A stretch of DNA of 64,000 nucleotides from Dehalococcoidia bacterium (GCA_035310145.1 DATGEL010000094.1:1-64000); one strand, 5' to 3'. Counted from the stretch's first letter, positions 1 to 7,977 are shown. Translations and numbers: made by a program. The notes: generated by a model not told the origin, from the sequence alone.

Positions 1-2
1 TG

Positions 3-35
3 CTCAACGCCGCGAGCGGTGTCCTGCGCGCCTGA
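3..35 (+). CDS. possible 3' end of a gene cut by the window edge
   Basis: A reading frame is open from the first bases and ends with TGA after ten codons (LNAASGVLRA). Codon choice is high-GC like the neighbours and nothing else occupies this stretch. With only ten codons the product cannot be named. The 120 bases that follow show no gene. Confidence 0.25.
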   Translation, partial: LNAASGVLRA

Positions 36-156
36 GCCTGATCCGGACCTGCACTCCCGGCTCCCGCTCGCCTGGACCACGCGGCGAGCACGGTCGATGT
101 GCCAAAGTCCAGGGCCGGGCACGCTGTGCCCGGCCGGCGCGGCGCCCTTACAGTTA

Positions 157-222
157 GTTTCAAAACCGGCGTTCAGGTGCGATCGCACACCTGCAAGCGG
201 GAACCCGAGCCGATTTTGAAAC
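157..222. repeat. nested inverted repeat downstream of the GYD gene
   Basis: The outer arms GTTTCAAAACCGGC (157-170) and GCCGATTTTGAAAC (209-222) are inverted copies with one mismatch. Inside lies a perfect 12-bp palindrome, GTGCGATCGCAC (177-188), flanked by CAGGTG/CACCTG. The structure begins a few bases past the stop codon of the minus-strand GYD gene, so it may form the 3' end of that mRNA. No T-tract makes it a textbook terminator. Confidence 0.55.
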
Positions 223-228
223 CATGTC

Positions 229-540
229 TCAGCGTGTGTCGGGCGGGCCGCCGATGTCCGCGACCATCTCGAAGAAGCGCTCGATCGGGATGATCGGCAT
301 CGTTTCGTACTGCGAGGTGCCGCGCGAGGCCGTCAGCGCTGAGAGGCGCATCGCCGTCTCGTTGTCGGGCGCGTCGATGATGAACAGGAAGTCGTACGCT
401 CCGAGGCAGGCGTAGCCGGCCACGATCTTCGCGCCTACGGCATCCATCGCGCGCTGGTTTTCGCCGTAGCGCTCCGCCGTGCCGCGCAGGTCGGCCGCAC
501 CAACCGGGGTGGTTTTGCCCAGGGCACAGAACAGCGGCAT
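229..540 (-). CDS. GYD domain protein
   Basis: A 103-aa cytoplasmic protein of the GYD family, a small dimeric alpha/beta barrel of unknown biochemical role. The family core is visible as GAYDFLFIIDAPDNETA near residues 47-64, preceded by an RAMDAVGAKIVAGY segment that matches the usual helix and strand. Length is normal for the family (about 95-105 aa). The ATG at 540 follows a good GAGGTGA site. It is transcribed alone, with a structured inverted repeat just beyond its stop. The call is by sequence pattern; the function is unknown in the family as a whole. Confidence 0.75.
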   Translation of the reverse strand: MPLFCALGKTTPVGAADLRGTAERYGENQRAMDAVGAKIVAGYACLGAYDFLFIIDAPDNETAMRLSALTASRGTSQYETMPIIPIERFFEMVADIGGPPDTR

Positions 541-897
541 CGCTCACCTCACGGGCATGCGTCTGGATCGTTTCACATCCGGCGATCGGGTGCGGCTCGG
601 CACCCGGGTTCCGGAACGCGAGCCGGTTGTGCAGCCGGGTCTCAAGCGGGCTGAGCGAGTATAGCACCGGCGGCAGCCAGGCGCAGAGCGTCTGCGAACG
701 CCGCTTGAAGACGCCGGACGGCGGCGCGGCGAAGACTGCCACGCCGCCGCTCCGACCCCGCGCAAGCTTGCGAAATTTCGCGGGCTTTTGGCCATAACAC
801 CGCCGGCTTCGCAGACGCGCCATGCGATACTTGCCGCGCGTCCCGGCCCGCAGCGCGGCAGATTCTCCCGGGCGCGAATGAAGAAGGAGCGATCGAT
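541..897. other. 357-bp intergenic region between divergent genes
   Basis: No credible gene is seen. It holds inverted arms GCGTCTGCGAA (688-698) and TTCGCAGACGC (808-818). Between them is a hairpin CCCGCG...CGCGGG (757-784) containing the perfect palindrome GCGAAATTTCGC (770-781) and followed by CTTTT, so it looks like a plus-strand terminator with no identifiable gene in front of it. The ribosome-binding site AAGGAG for the next gene lies at its right edge. Confidence 0.4.
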
Positions 898-1341
898 ATG
901 AGCCTCGCCGTTCCCACCGTCCCTGGGGGCAGCCCTGCAGGCCTCGCCCGGCGTGCGGGCGTGCTGTTCGCGATCGTCGCCCTGCTGGCGTTCGGGGGCA
1001 TGCGCAGCAGCGCGGCCCGCGTGCACGCGCAGACCGGCCCCACTGTCACGGTCGACCCGGCCAGCGGCAACCAGAACGACGTCTTCACCTTCACCGGCGC
1101 CGGCTTCGCGCCGGGCGCGGTGCTGGCTGAGCTCTATCAGGATCCCACCGGCCAGCAGTACACCTTCTATGTAGCCGGCACCACCACGCCAACCGTGATC
1201 GTGGCCGACGACGGCGGCAATTGGAGTGTGACCGTCACCCCCGCCACCGACTTCGCCGGCGCCTATGCGGGCACCTGGACCGTCGTTTTCTGCGACGACT
1301 CCGGCAACTGTTTCAGCGGCACGATCGATATCTCTGTCTAG
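898..1341 (+). CDS. small secreted beta-sandwich-like protein
   Basis: A 147-aa protein with a signal peptide: a short charged N-terminus, a hydrophobic stretch around residues 20-35 (GVLFAIVALLAFGGM) and a likely cleavage site near AARVHAQT. The mature part is rich in T, G, D and aromatic residues and reads like an Ig-like or IPT/TIG-like fold (SGNQNDVFTFTGAGFAPG, then GTWTVVFCDDSGNC with two cysteines that could pair). ATG 898 follows AAGGAG. A paralogue with the same layout lies at 48978-49433. Exported location is well supported; the function is not known. Confidence 0.7.
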   Translation: MSLAVPTVPGGSPAGLARRAGVLFAIVALLAFGGMRSSAARVHAQTGPTVTVDPASGNQNDVFTFTGAGFAPGAVLAELYQDPTGQQYTFYVAGTTTPTVIVADDGGNWSVTVTPATDFAGAYAGTWTVVFCDDSGNCFSGTIDISV

Positions 1342-1393
1342 GTGACAGGTGACCGGTGACAGATGAGGGATAGCGAGGGTTGTCACCTGTCGC
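1341..1393. repeat. TGTCACC/TGTAACC-type repeat, copy 1
   Basis: Begins at the last base of the preceding stop codon. The left arm GGTGACAGGTGACCGGTGACAG is inverted with respect to the right arm TGTCACCTGTCGCC. It fills the gap between two convergent genes and could fold into a hairpin serving both. Related copies occur near 21797, 27967, 34404, 35485 and 38335. Confidence 0.6.
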
Positions 1394-2740
1394 CTAACTC
1401 TCGGCGAACTCGCGCTCGTAGGCGAGGCCGCGCACGAAGGTGAGATAGGCATCTTTGCTGAAGCGCGGCTGAAAGGCGCCGCTCACACGCTTCGCCTGCG
1501 CGCCGCCGTCCGCCAGCAGGTCGATCGTCGTCATCGCCATCGCCTTGGCCGCGTTGATCACAGCGTTGTCGAAATCGACGATGTGGTAGTCCGCACCGTG
1601 GCCCGTGCCCACCGCGCCGAGGGCGTGCGGATGCACCACCGGCATGATCAGGCTCATGTCGCCCACGTCGGTCGAGCCGGTGCGGTGGCCGGTGCGGCCC
1701 ACCTGCTCCTTGCCCACGAGCTGGGCTGCGTTGGCGCTGATCAGCTCCACCAGGTGCTCATCGTGCGTGAGCGGCATATAGCCGGGGATCGTCGTGATCT
1801 GCACTTTCGCGCCCAGCGCCAGGGCGCCGGCGCGCAGGGCGCGGTCCACTTTCGTGTTCGCGTCTGCGATCGCCTCCAGCGTCTTTGCCCGCACGAAGGT
1901 CTCGATGCGCACATCGGCCGGTACGATGCTGGCCGAGCGCCCGCCGGCGGTGATGATCGGGTGCACGCGCACCGTGTCCTCATCACGAAACGTGGGACGC
2001 TGCGCGTCGATACCGGCCAGGGCCAGCGTGGCCGCGGCCAGGGCGTTGATGCCCCGCTGCGGCGCCCCGCCCGCGTGCGCCGCGCGGCCCGTGTAGCGCA
2101 CGTGCTTGATGATCGCGCCGTTGTTGCTGCGCGAGACGGCGAAGCGGCCGTCCTCGGCGACGCTGGACGTATGCACGATCATCGCCAGGTCCACGTCGTC
2201 GAACTCGCCCAGCCGGATCAGCTCCGGCTTGCCGAGGATGAACTCGATCTGGCCGGCGCGCTTCAGCTCCAACCGGCCCTCGATGTCGATGCACTCCTCG
2301 GCCGGCACGGCCATCGGCACAACACGGCCGCTGAGCGATTCGCGCACACCCTCCGCCTGCAGGCCGATCACCGCGCCGATCATCGAGCCGATCTGGCCGT
2401 TGTGGCCGCAGGCGTGCGCCGTTTGCCGCTGCGGATGCGCGTCGAAGTGGTCGGGCACGATCAGCGCGTCCAGCTCGCCCATGATCGCCACGGCCGGGCC
2501 GGCGCCGGCGCCGCCGCGCAGCTCGCCCTTCACGCCCGTGAGCGCGAGCCCCTTGCGATAGGGCACGCCGAGCCGGTCGAAGGTCTGCTGCACCAGCGCC
2601 GCCGTCTGCTGCTCGTGGAAGCCGATCTCCGGCTCGCGGTAGATCTGCTGTACCAGCTCCACGATCGCCTCGCGCTGGGCGTCGATGCGGGCGCAGGCGC
2701 GGCCCTTCAGCTCTTGCATGGTTGCCTGAGTGGTGGTCAC
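1394..2740 (-). CDS. M20-family amidohydrolase (aminobenzoyl-glutamate hydrolase-like)
   Basis: A 448-aa zinc-dependent amidohydrolase/peptidase of the M20D group, which cleaves N-acyl amino acids or related amides in the cytoplasm. The opening REPEIGFHEQQTAALV is typical. GELDALIVPD and AHACGHNGQIGSM carry the expected metal and catalytic residues, VPAEE marks the general-base region, and a dimerisation domain around residues 200-310 includes GRAAHAGGAPQRGINAL. GTG 2740 is chosen because GAGGAGGAA sits just upstream; an internal ATG at 2719 is the alternative. The downstream minus-strand neighbour is only the repeat. The substrate cannot be read from sequence. Confidence 0.85.
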   Translation of the reverse strand: MTTTQATMQELKGRACARIDAQREAIVELVQQIYREPEIGFHEQQTAALVQQTFDRLGVPYRKGLALTGVKGELRGGAGAGPAVAIMGELDALIVPDHFDAHPQRQTAHACGHNGQIGSMIGAVIGLQAEGVRESLSGRVVPMAVPAEECIDIEGRLELKRAGQIEFILGKPELIRLGEFDDVDLAMIVHTSSVAEDGRFAVSRSNNGAIIKHVRYTGRAAHAGGAPQRGINALAAATLALAGIDAQRPTFRDEDTVRVHPIITAGGRSASIVPADVRIETFVRAKTLEAIADANTKVDRALRAGALALGAKVQITTIPGYMPLTHDEHLVELISANAAQLVGKEQVGRTGHRTGSTDVGDMSLIMPVVHPHALGAVGTGHGADYHIVDFDNAVINAAKAMAMTTIDLLADGGAQAKRVSGAFQPRFSKDAYLTFVRGLAYEREFAES

Positions 2741-2813
2741 GGCGCAGTTCCTCCTCGCCTACCGCTGCTTGCCCGTCGAGATCGCCTCGACAGCGCCGCC
2801 CGCGGCGCTCCGG

Positions 2814-3158
2814 TCAGTTGAGGTGCCGCAGCGTCGCGCGGGCGTTCACGGCGGCGTAGATCTGGATCGAGAGGTCGCGCACCTTGCCCGACCACTCCGC
2901 CCAGTCCTGCCGCGCCCGCTGCGCTTCGGAGCTGCCCAGCGCCTTCTGCACCACGCTCTCGTCCGCGAACAGGTAGATCGAAACGACGTTCGGCGCGCCC
3001 GCCGGCGCGCCGGGCCCGTAGGCCAGGCCACGGTAACCGACCACGCCGGGAATGGCCAGCACGTGCGGCAGGTGCACGCGGTGATACCAGCCGCGAAACT
3101 CCGGCAGGGCCGCCGGATCGATCCGCGCCCGCACCAGAAGCACCGGCCGCTGCGCCAT
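2814..3158 (-). CDS. dimeric alpha/beta-barrel (EthD-like) protein
   Basis: A 114-aa protein with the pattern of the ferredoxin-like dimeric barrel group: VLLVRARIDPAALPEFRGWY, then HLPHVLAIPGVVGYRGLAY, then VVSIYLFADESVVQKALGSS. The HLPHVLAIPGV segment matches EthD-like proteins. It starts at ATG 3158 after AGGAGGAAG and precedes the M20 gene on the same strand by about 70 bp, so the two may be co-transcribed. There is no signal peptide. The exact role is unknown; members range from heme or quinone chemistry to orphan proteins. Confidence 0.6.
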   Translation of the reverse strand: MAQRPVLLVRARIDPAALPEFRGWYHRVHLPHVLAIPGVVGYRGLAYGPGAPAGAPNVVSIYLFADESVVQKALGSSEAQRARQDWAEWSGKVRDLSIQIYAAVNARATLRHLN

Positions 3159-3197
3159 GCCGACTTCCTCCTGACGCCCGTGCTCGGGCGTGGGACG

Positions 3198-4160
3198 TCA
3201 GGGGGCCGGCGTGGCGGGGGCGAGCGGCCCCGGCGGCTGCGTCGAACCGGCGGCGGGCGTGGCCGGCGCCAGCGGACCGACGGGTTGCGTGGCCGCCGGC
3301 GTGGCGCCCGGCGCCGGCGTCGCCGTACCGAGCACGGCCTGCACCGTCGCCTGACCGGGCTGCGGCGTCACCGGCGCGTTATTGATCGGACCGCCCTTGG
3401 CGCCGTTGCCGCAGGTGTTCTCCGGGTCGTACTGGCAGTAGTTGCGCTCGATGAACGTCTTCAGCTTGTCGATGTCCGCCGAACCCTTGAGGCTGAAGTC
3501 GTGGCCCACGGCGCCGGGCTGGTTGCAGGTGCTGCCCCAGGCCGTGATCCGCTGCCACGACGTAACCGTCACCTCGCAGGGCATCTCGGGCCGCGGCGCC
3601 AGCAGCAGGTGCGGTCCCACGCCGACGTTCGTCTTGTCCACTTCCTGCCGGTAGATCTCCTTCAGCTTCGCCACCACGTCGGCCGGCGCGTCCTTGTTGT
3701 AGAGAACTTCGACGCCGGCGTGCTCCATGAAGTGCGGCAGGAACTCCGTGGCCAGCGGATCCTTGTAGATCTGCGGCTGCGGCACGGTGGGGAAGTGCGG
3801 GCCGGAGGTCGGTGGGTCGGTGCTGTAGGCGACGTGGAAGTCGCCTGGATTCACGTGCGCGTTGCCCTGCGACGCCACCCTGGTGCCCGGCAGCGGCGCC
3901 CGCAGACCCAGCGGGTCCAGCAGGAAGAACAGCGCAACGATCGCGAGGACGATCACGCCGGCAATGGCCCACGGCAGCCACGAGGGCAGCCGGCGGCGCT
4001 GCGCGTCCGGCGGCAGCGCCGCGGCCCCACGGGCGCTTGCCGCCGCGGGTCGCTTGCTCAGCGACGGCGGCGCGGAGCGTCCGCCCTGCTTGCGGGCGCG
4101 CTGGCGCTGCTCCAGCCGCTTCTGATCGCGTTCGTTCTGGCGCTGCTGCTGTCGGTTCAT
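3198..4160 (-). CDS. DUF3105 membrane-anchored protein with proline-rich tail
   Basis: A 320-aa protein. Residues 1-60 are basic and glutamine-rich (RQQQRQNERDQKRLEQRQ), residues 70-95 form one membrane helix (AIAGVIVLAIVALFFLL), and the outer part is a DUF3105 domain with STDPPTSGPHFPTVPQP and HFMEHAGVEVLYN. The C-terminal 60 residues are low-complexity P/A/T, containing two copies of GPLAPATPA. ATG 4160 is chosen because the 18 codons upstream have no site and do not fit the family. DUF3105 proteins are single-pass, extracytoplasmic and without assigned function. A C(N)9C pair (DPENTCGNG and nearby) suggests a disulfide. It lies immediately downstream of the prenyltransferase on the same strand. 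Confidence 0.8.
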   Translation of the reverse strand: MNRQQQRQNERDQKRLEQRQRARKQGGRSAPPSLSKRPAAASARGAAALPPDAQRRRLPSWLPWAIAGVIVLAIVALFFLLDPLGLRAPLPGTRVASQGNAHVNPGDFHVAYSTDPPTSGPHFPTVPQPQIYKDPLATEFLPHFMEHAGVEVLYNKDAPADVVAKLKEIYRQEVDKTNVGVGPHLLLAPRPEMPCEVTVTSWQRITAWGSTCNQPGAVGHDFSLKGSADIDKLKTFIERNYCQYDPENTCGNGAKGGPINNAPVTPQPGQATVQAVLGTATPAPGATPAATQPVGPLAPATPAAGSTQPPGPLAPATPAP

Positions 4161-4254
4161 CGCGTCCTCAGGCCGCGCGCGTCGCCGCTGCTCACGCGCC
4201 CCCCATCGCCCCATTGTAGAAGATCAATTCTCTTACACAGAAACGCGAATGCTG

Positions 4255-5133
4255 TTACGGCGCCGCCGCCAGCCAGCCGATGCCGAAGGCCAGGCTGCCC
4301 GCGATCAGCAGGCCCCAGGCCCGCCCGAGGCCCGCCTCGCCACCCCGCCGCGACACGCCGATCGCCGCGGCCAGCGCCAGCAGCGCCGCCCCTGCGCCGG
4401 CGGCCACCACCCCCGTGCGGTAGCCGGCGAGCGGCGCCAGCACCAGCCCGGCGGCCACAGCCAGCGCCAGCGCCAGCCGTGAGCCGAGCACCGCGCCGCG
4501 CTCGCCCAGCCGGTGCGCCAGGCCACGCACGCCGGCCCGTGCGTCGCTCTCGATGTCGGGCGCGGTGTTGCCGAGATAGAGCGAGACGCCGAGCAGGGCG
4601 CCCAGCGGATACGCCCACAGCAGCGCCGCCGAGAAGCGGCCGAGCGCGGTCCAGACCCAGAGCGGCAGCAGCGGCAGCGCCACGATGTAGGTGACGATGC
4701 TCCACGGCGTGCGCTTGAGCCCGAGATCGTAGGCCAGGCCGCAGGCGAGGCCGGCCATCGCCAGCGCCCAGCCGCCCACGCCCAGCGTCAGCGCCAGGGC
4801 GCCGCCGGCTGCCGCCGCACCCGCGGCCACGAGCCAGGCCGCGCGCCGGCTGAGCGCGCCGGCCACGATCGGCTTCCACGGCTTGGCGAGGCGGTCGAGT
4901 TCGACATCGGCGGCGTCGTTGGCGGCGCCGATCGCGCTCTGCAGGCAGAACATCACGACCAGCATCCGCAAGAGCCGCCCGCCGTCCGGCGCCCCGCGCG
5001 CCGCGACGAGCGCGAACAGCGCCACGGCGACGACGTTGGCGAACACGGGAAAGGGATGGATCACGCGCGCGGCGCTGAGCAGGCGGCGCCGGCCCCGCGG
5101 CCGTGCCGTGACCAGGCGCTGCTCCACCGTCAC
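4255..5133 (-). CDS. UbiA-family prenyltransferase
   Basis: A 292-aa integral membrane prenyltransferase with about eight hydrophobic helices. The first Asp-rich motif NDAADVELD (NDxxDxxxD type) lies near residues 70-80, followed by RLAKPWKPIVAGALS as in the family. The second Asp motif is TAPDIESDARAG. These proteins attach an isoprenoid chain to an aromatic ring (quinone, chlorophyll or heme O pathways); the acceptor cannot be told here, and no menaquinone genes are adjacent. GTG 5133 is preferred because GGGAGGGG lies just upstream; an in-frame start at 5229 would add 32 polar residues. Confidence 0.8.
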   Translation of the reverse strand: MTVEQRLVTARPRGRRRLLSAARVIHPFPVFANVVAVALFALVAARGAPDGGRLLRMLVVMFCLQSAIGAANDAADVELDRLAKPWKPIVAGALSRRAAWLVAAGAAAAGGALALTLGVGGWALAMAGLACGLAYDLGLKRTPWSIVTYIVALPLLPLWVWTALGRFSAALLWAYPLGALLGVSLYLGNTAPDIESDARAGVRGLAHRLGERGAVLGSRLALALAVAAGLVLAPLAGYRTGVVAAGAGAALLALAAAIGVSRRGGEAGLGRAWGLLIAGSLAFGIGWLAAAP

Positions 5134-5268
5134 CTGCCCCTCCCCGCGCCTAACCCCGCGTTGATTCAACCTCGCCGCTCCGCCGCGATCGGAAGAACGC
5201 CCGTCTCCCTTCCCCTCATGTCTCATCATGGCTCAGGCGGAAGGGTTGGATGAGGACAAACGGTCGCT

Positions 5269-5307
5269 CTCGGACAACCCCTTCCTCGCAGGAAAGGGTT
5301 GTCCGAG
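5269..5307. repeat. long hairpin, 18-bp arms with 3-base loop
   Basis: Arms 5269-5286 (CTCGGACAACCCCTTCCT) and 5290-5307 are inverted copies with a single mismatch, separated by CGC. It lies upstream of the hsp70 promoter and upstream of the divergent prenyltransferase. It resembles an extragenic palindrome, but no second copy of this sequence was seen in the window. Confidence 0.6.
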
Positions 5308-5330
5308 CCCAAGCGAGGCAGGGATAGGCC

Positions 5331-5360
5331 TTGACGCGCCCGGCGCCGCTCCTCTAGCAT
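5331..5360 (+). promoter_or_regulatory. candidate promoter of the hsp70-like gene
   Basis: TTGACG (5331-5336), an 18-base spacer, then TAGCAT (5355-5360) would place the transcript start near 5367, giving a leader of about 185 nt before ATG 5554. No CIRCE element or heat-shock operator was recognised. Confidence 0.45.
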
Positions 5361-5486
5361 ACGGATTGTTGGCCGGGCCGGATGCACGCATTCGGCGGCC
5401 CGAAGCAGGTTTGCGCCGTGTGGCTAGGCCCGCCGAGATCGCTGCCACGCCTCTCCCGTGAGGAGGGGCGGGAACTATGTAGAGCG

Positions 5487-5517
5487 CCCGTCTCGCGTTG
5501 AGCGAGGCGGGTTTTTT
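5487..5517 (+). terminator. intrinsic terminator inside the hsp70 leader
   Basis: CCCGTCTCGC (5487-5496), loop GTTGA, GCGAGGCGGG (5502-5511) and six T residues (5512-5517). The stem is 10 bp with one G-T pair. It lies 36 bases in front of ATG 5554 and on the same strand. It is therefore either an attenuator or the end of a short independent RNA. The upstream segment GAGGGGCGGG (about 5463-5472) could pair with the left arm and form an alternative structure. Confidence 0.75.
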
Positions 5518-5553
5518 GTTGCCCGCGACGCGGGCGGGCAGAGAGGGAATGCG

Positions 5554-6915
5554 ATGACGCTCAGCGTCGGCCTCGACTTCGGCACCTCAAACTCCTCCGT
5601 CGCCGTCTACGACGGGCAGCGCGTGACCCTGGCGCCGCTCGACGCCGCCGGACGCGATCCGTCCGTGATGCGCTCGCTGCTCTACCTCACGAAGCAGGGT
5701 GAGCGCTTCGTCGGCCAGGAAGCGTTCGACCGGCACCAGCGCGACAACGTCGGCCGCGCGGTGAAGCTGGAGCGACACTACGTCGGCGATGTGACGATGA
5801 CCTTCTCCGGAGTAGGCACGATTACGATCGAGGCGAACGCGCTGATCGACGTGAACGAGCCGGGGCGCCTCTTCCAGTCGATTAAGTCGCTGCTGCCCGA
5901 CCGCGTCTTCGCCAGGACCTCGGTCTACGGCGTCGATCTCACCGCAGAAGACCTGGTCGTGCTGCTGGCCGGCGAGATCGTGCAGCGGGCCGAGCGCTTC
6001 CTCGGGCGCCCGATCGAGCGGCTGACCGTCGGCCGGCCCGTGCACTTCTCCGCGAAGGCCGCCGACGACGCGCTCGCCCGCGAGCGGCTGCGTGCGGCCG
6101 TGGCGCGGCTCGGCGTACCGCACCTGGATTTCCTGGAAGAGCCGGTCGCCGCCGGCATCGGCTTCGCGCAGCAGGGCGCGGCGCCGGCCGACGGGCGTCC
6201 CTTCCTCGTCTTCGACTTCGGCGGCGGCACGCTGGACGTGACGGTGCTGCGTGGGGCCGGCGAACGGGCGGAGGTGCTGGCCACCGGCGGCACGCCGATC
6301 GGCGGCGATCTGCTGGACCGCCGCATCGTCGAAGCGCGGCTGCTGCGCCAGTTCGGCGAGAGCGCGACATACGGCCCGCGCCGGCTGCCAGTGCCGCGCC
6401 ACATCCTCGCCCGCCTGCTCGACTGGCAGACGCTCTACCTGCTCAACCGCCCCCAGCCGCTGGCGCAGATCGAGGAGATCCAGCGCTCCTCCTCGCAGCC
6501 GCGCGAGCTGGCGAACCTGCATACGCTGGTGACGCGCGGCTACGGCGCGGCGCTCTACCGCGCGGTCGAAGAGGCGAAGCAGCGGCTCTCCGAGGCCGGC
6601 CACGCGCCGATCGCCCTGGAGCGCGAAGGCATCGACGTGCGCGACGTGCTGACGCGCGAGGGGTTCGAAGGCATCATCCGCGCCCAGTACGACGCCGCGC
6701 TGGCGCTGGTCGACGCCGTCGTACGCGAAGCAGGCGTCGCGCCGGAGGCCGTGGGCGCGCTGGTGACGACGGGCGGCTCCTCGCGCATTCCCCTGTTTCA
6801 GCGCGGCCTGCGCGGGCGCTTTCCCAACGCGCGGCTGGCGGAGCAGCACGCCTTCACCAGTGTCGCCGCCGGCCTGGCGATCGCGGGCTGGCAGGGCCGC
6901 CGCGCCGCCGCCTGA
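5554..6915 (+). CDS. short Hsp70-family (YegD-like) ATPase
   Basis: A 453-aa actin-fold ATPase of the Hsp70 superfamily without the substrate-binding domain of DnaK. Phosphate-1 loop GLDFGTSNS is at residues 6-14, phosphate-2 FDFGGGTLDVTVL near 220-232, and the adenosine motif TTGGSSRIP near 405. An insert around residues 285-350 is typical of YegD-like proteins, and total length matches E. coli YegD (about 450 aa). It probably acts in the cytoplasm on an unknown client; no DnaJ or GrpE is adjacent. ATG 5554 with GAGAGGGA upstream is preferred over an in-frame GTG at 5458, which would place the terminator inside the coding region. Confidence 0.85.
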   Translation: MTLSVGLDFGTSNSSVAVYDGQRVTLAPLDAAGRDPSVMRSLLYLTKQGERFVGQEAFDRHQRDNVGRAVKLERHYVGDVTMTFSGVGTITIEANALIDVNEPGRLFQSIKSLLPDRVFARTSVYGVDLTAEDLVVLLAGEIVQRAERFLGRPIERLTVGRPVHFSAKAADDALARERLRAAVARLGVPHLDFLEEPVAAGIGFAQQGAAPADGRPFLVFDFGGGTLDVTVLRGAGERAEVLATGGTPIGGDLLDRRIVEARLLRQFGESATYGPRRLPVPRHILARLLDWQTLYLLNRPQPLAQIEEIQRSSSQPRELANLHTLVTRGYGAALYRAVEEAKQRLSEAGHAPIALEREGIDVRDVLTREGFEGIIRAQYDAALALVDAVVREAGVAPEAVGALVTTGGSSRIPLFQRGLRGRFPNARLAEQHAFTSVAAGLAIAGWQGRRAAA

Positions 6916-6924
6916 TGCGCCGGC

Positions 6925-7977
6925 TCAGCCCGTGTGCGACCAGTCGGCCGCGCTGCCCGCCGCCATCTGCTGGCGGCCGCTGCCGTCGGCCTGCATGCGC
7001 CAGAGCGTGCCGCCGCTGTCGCCCGTGTCGCTGTAGAGCAACTGGGAGCCGTCGGGAGACCACGCTTCCACGACGCCGCTGCCGAGGTCGCTGTCTTTGC
7101 CCGTCGCCGGGTCGTAGACGTGGATCGACCAGCCGTCGCTTCCGCCCACGCGGTAGGCGAGCAGGCCGCCGGCCGACCACAGCGGGTTTTGCCCGTCGGC
7201 GGCGACGAGCTGAGCGGCGCTGCCGTCGGCACCGGCGATGTACAGGACGACGCTGATCGAGCCGCTCTGCAACGCCTGGCTGGAGAAGGCGACGTGCGAG
7301 CCATCGGCGGAGAAGGCAAGCTGCGAGCCGGCCACGAAGGGCTGCGCCGCGCCGCCGCCCGTGGCCGCGGCGTATGTCGCATTGCTCGCCCCCGCGCTGC
7401 CGGCGCAGCGGCTGAACAGCGCCGTGCCCGCCGGCGACCAGCCCTCGTTGAACAGGCAGAGGTTGCCCGCCGAGCCAAGTTGACGCGGCGCGGTGCTGCC
7501 ATCGGCGGCCGCCGCCCAGATCGCGGCGGCGCTGAGGTTCGTGACCAGACGGTAGGAGACCTGGGAGCCGTCCGGCGACCAGCGCGGCGTGTCGGCCACC
7601 ACGCCCGGCGCGGTGCAGCCGTCCTCGCCGCAACCGCTGGGCGCTACGGCCTGTGTCGTGATCGCGTGGGCGTTCGTGCCGTCGGCGTTCATCACCCAGG
7701 CGTTGCCGTCCGGGCCGATGAAGGTGATCTGCTTGCCGTCGGGCGACCAGCGCGGCTCGGCGGCGCTGCGCCCGGCCGGCGCCGTCCAGATGCGGCTCGG
7801 CGTGCCGCCGCCGCCTGGCAGGGTGTAGATGCCGTCGCCGCGGGTGAAGACGATCGTGCCGGCGTTCGTGGCGGCTTGCACGTGGGGCGCCAGGGCGAAG
7901 ACGGCGAGCGCGAGGCAGAGCAGCGCCGCCGGCAGCGCCGGCCGCGTGATTCGCCGTTGTCGCTCGCTGCCCCGCAT
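6925..7977 (-). CDS. secreted TolB-like beta-propeller (PD40 repeats)
   Basis: A 350-aa exported protein. The signal peptide is at residues 1-36 (a basic start, then PAALLCLALAVFALAP, cleavage near VQAAT). The mature chain carries WD40-like PD40 blades: RWSPDGKQITF, RWSPDGSQVSYR, AFSADGSHVAFS and AWSPDGSQLLYS. It most likely folds as one six- or seven-bladed propeller acting as a binding scaffold outside the membrane. ATG 7977 follows GAGGAA. It converges with the hsp70-like gene 9 bp away. No Tol-Pal genes are near, so a true TolB role is not supported. Confidence 0.75.
   Translation of the reverse strand: MRGSERQRRITRPALPAALLCLALAVFALAPHVQAATNAGTIVFTRGDGIYTLPGGGGTPSRIWTAPAGRSAAEPRWSPDGKQITFIGPDGNAWVMNADGTNAHAITTQAVAPSGCGEDGCTAPGVVADTPRWSPDGSQVSYRLVTNLSAAAIWAAAADGSTAPRQLGSAGNLCLFNEGWSPAGTALFSRCAGSAGASNATYAAATGGGAAQPFVAGSQLAFSADGSHVAFSSQALQSGSISVVLYIAGADGSAAQLVAADGQNPLWSAGGLLAYRVGGSDGWSIHVYDPATGKDSDLGSGVVEAWSPDGSQLLYSDTGDSGGTLWRMQADGSGRQQMAAGSAADWSHTG

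Larger units (their letters stand above)
5134..5553. other. 420-bp intergenic region with hairpin, promoter, leader and terminator
   Basis: Lies between divergent ubiA-like and hsp70-like genes. In order it holds a near-perfect 18-bp hairpin (5269-5307), a sigma-70-like promoter (5331-5360), a GC-rich leader able to form at least two further hairpins (about 5416-5452 and 5450-5470), and an intrinsic terminator (5487-5517). The ribosome-binding site GAGAGGGA sits at 5541-5548. Details are given in separate entries. Confidence 0.6.

Noticed and set aside
5367-5517. T-box, SRP RNA or 6S RNA in the hsp70 leader
   Set aside because: No TGGNACC-type T-box sequence, no SRP apical-loop motif (GGAAGCAG in proper context) and no long closing stem for 6S RNA were found.
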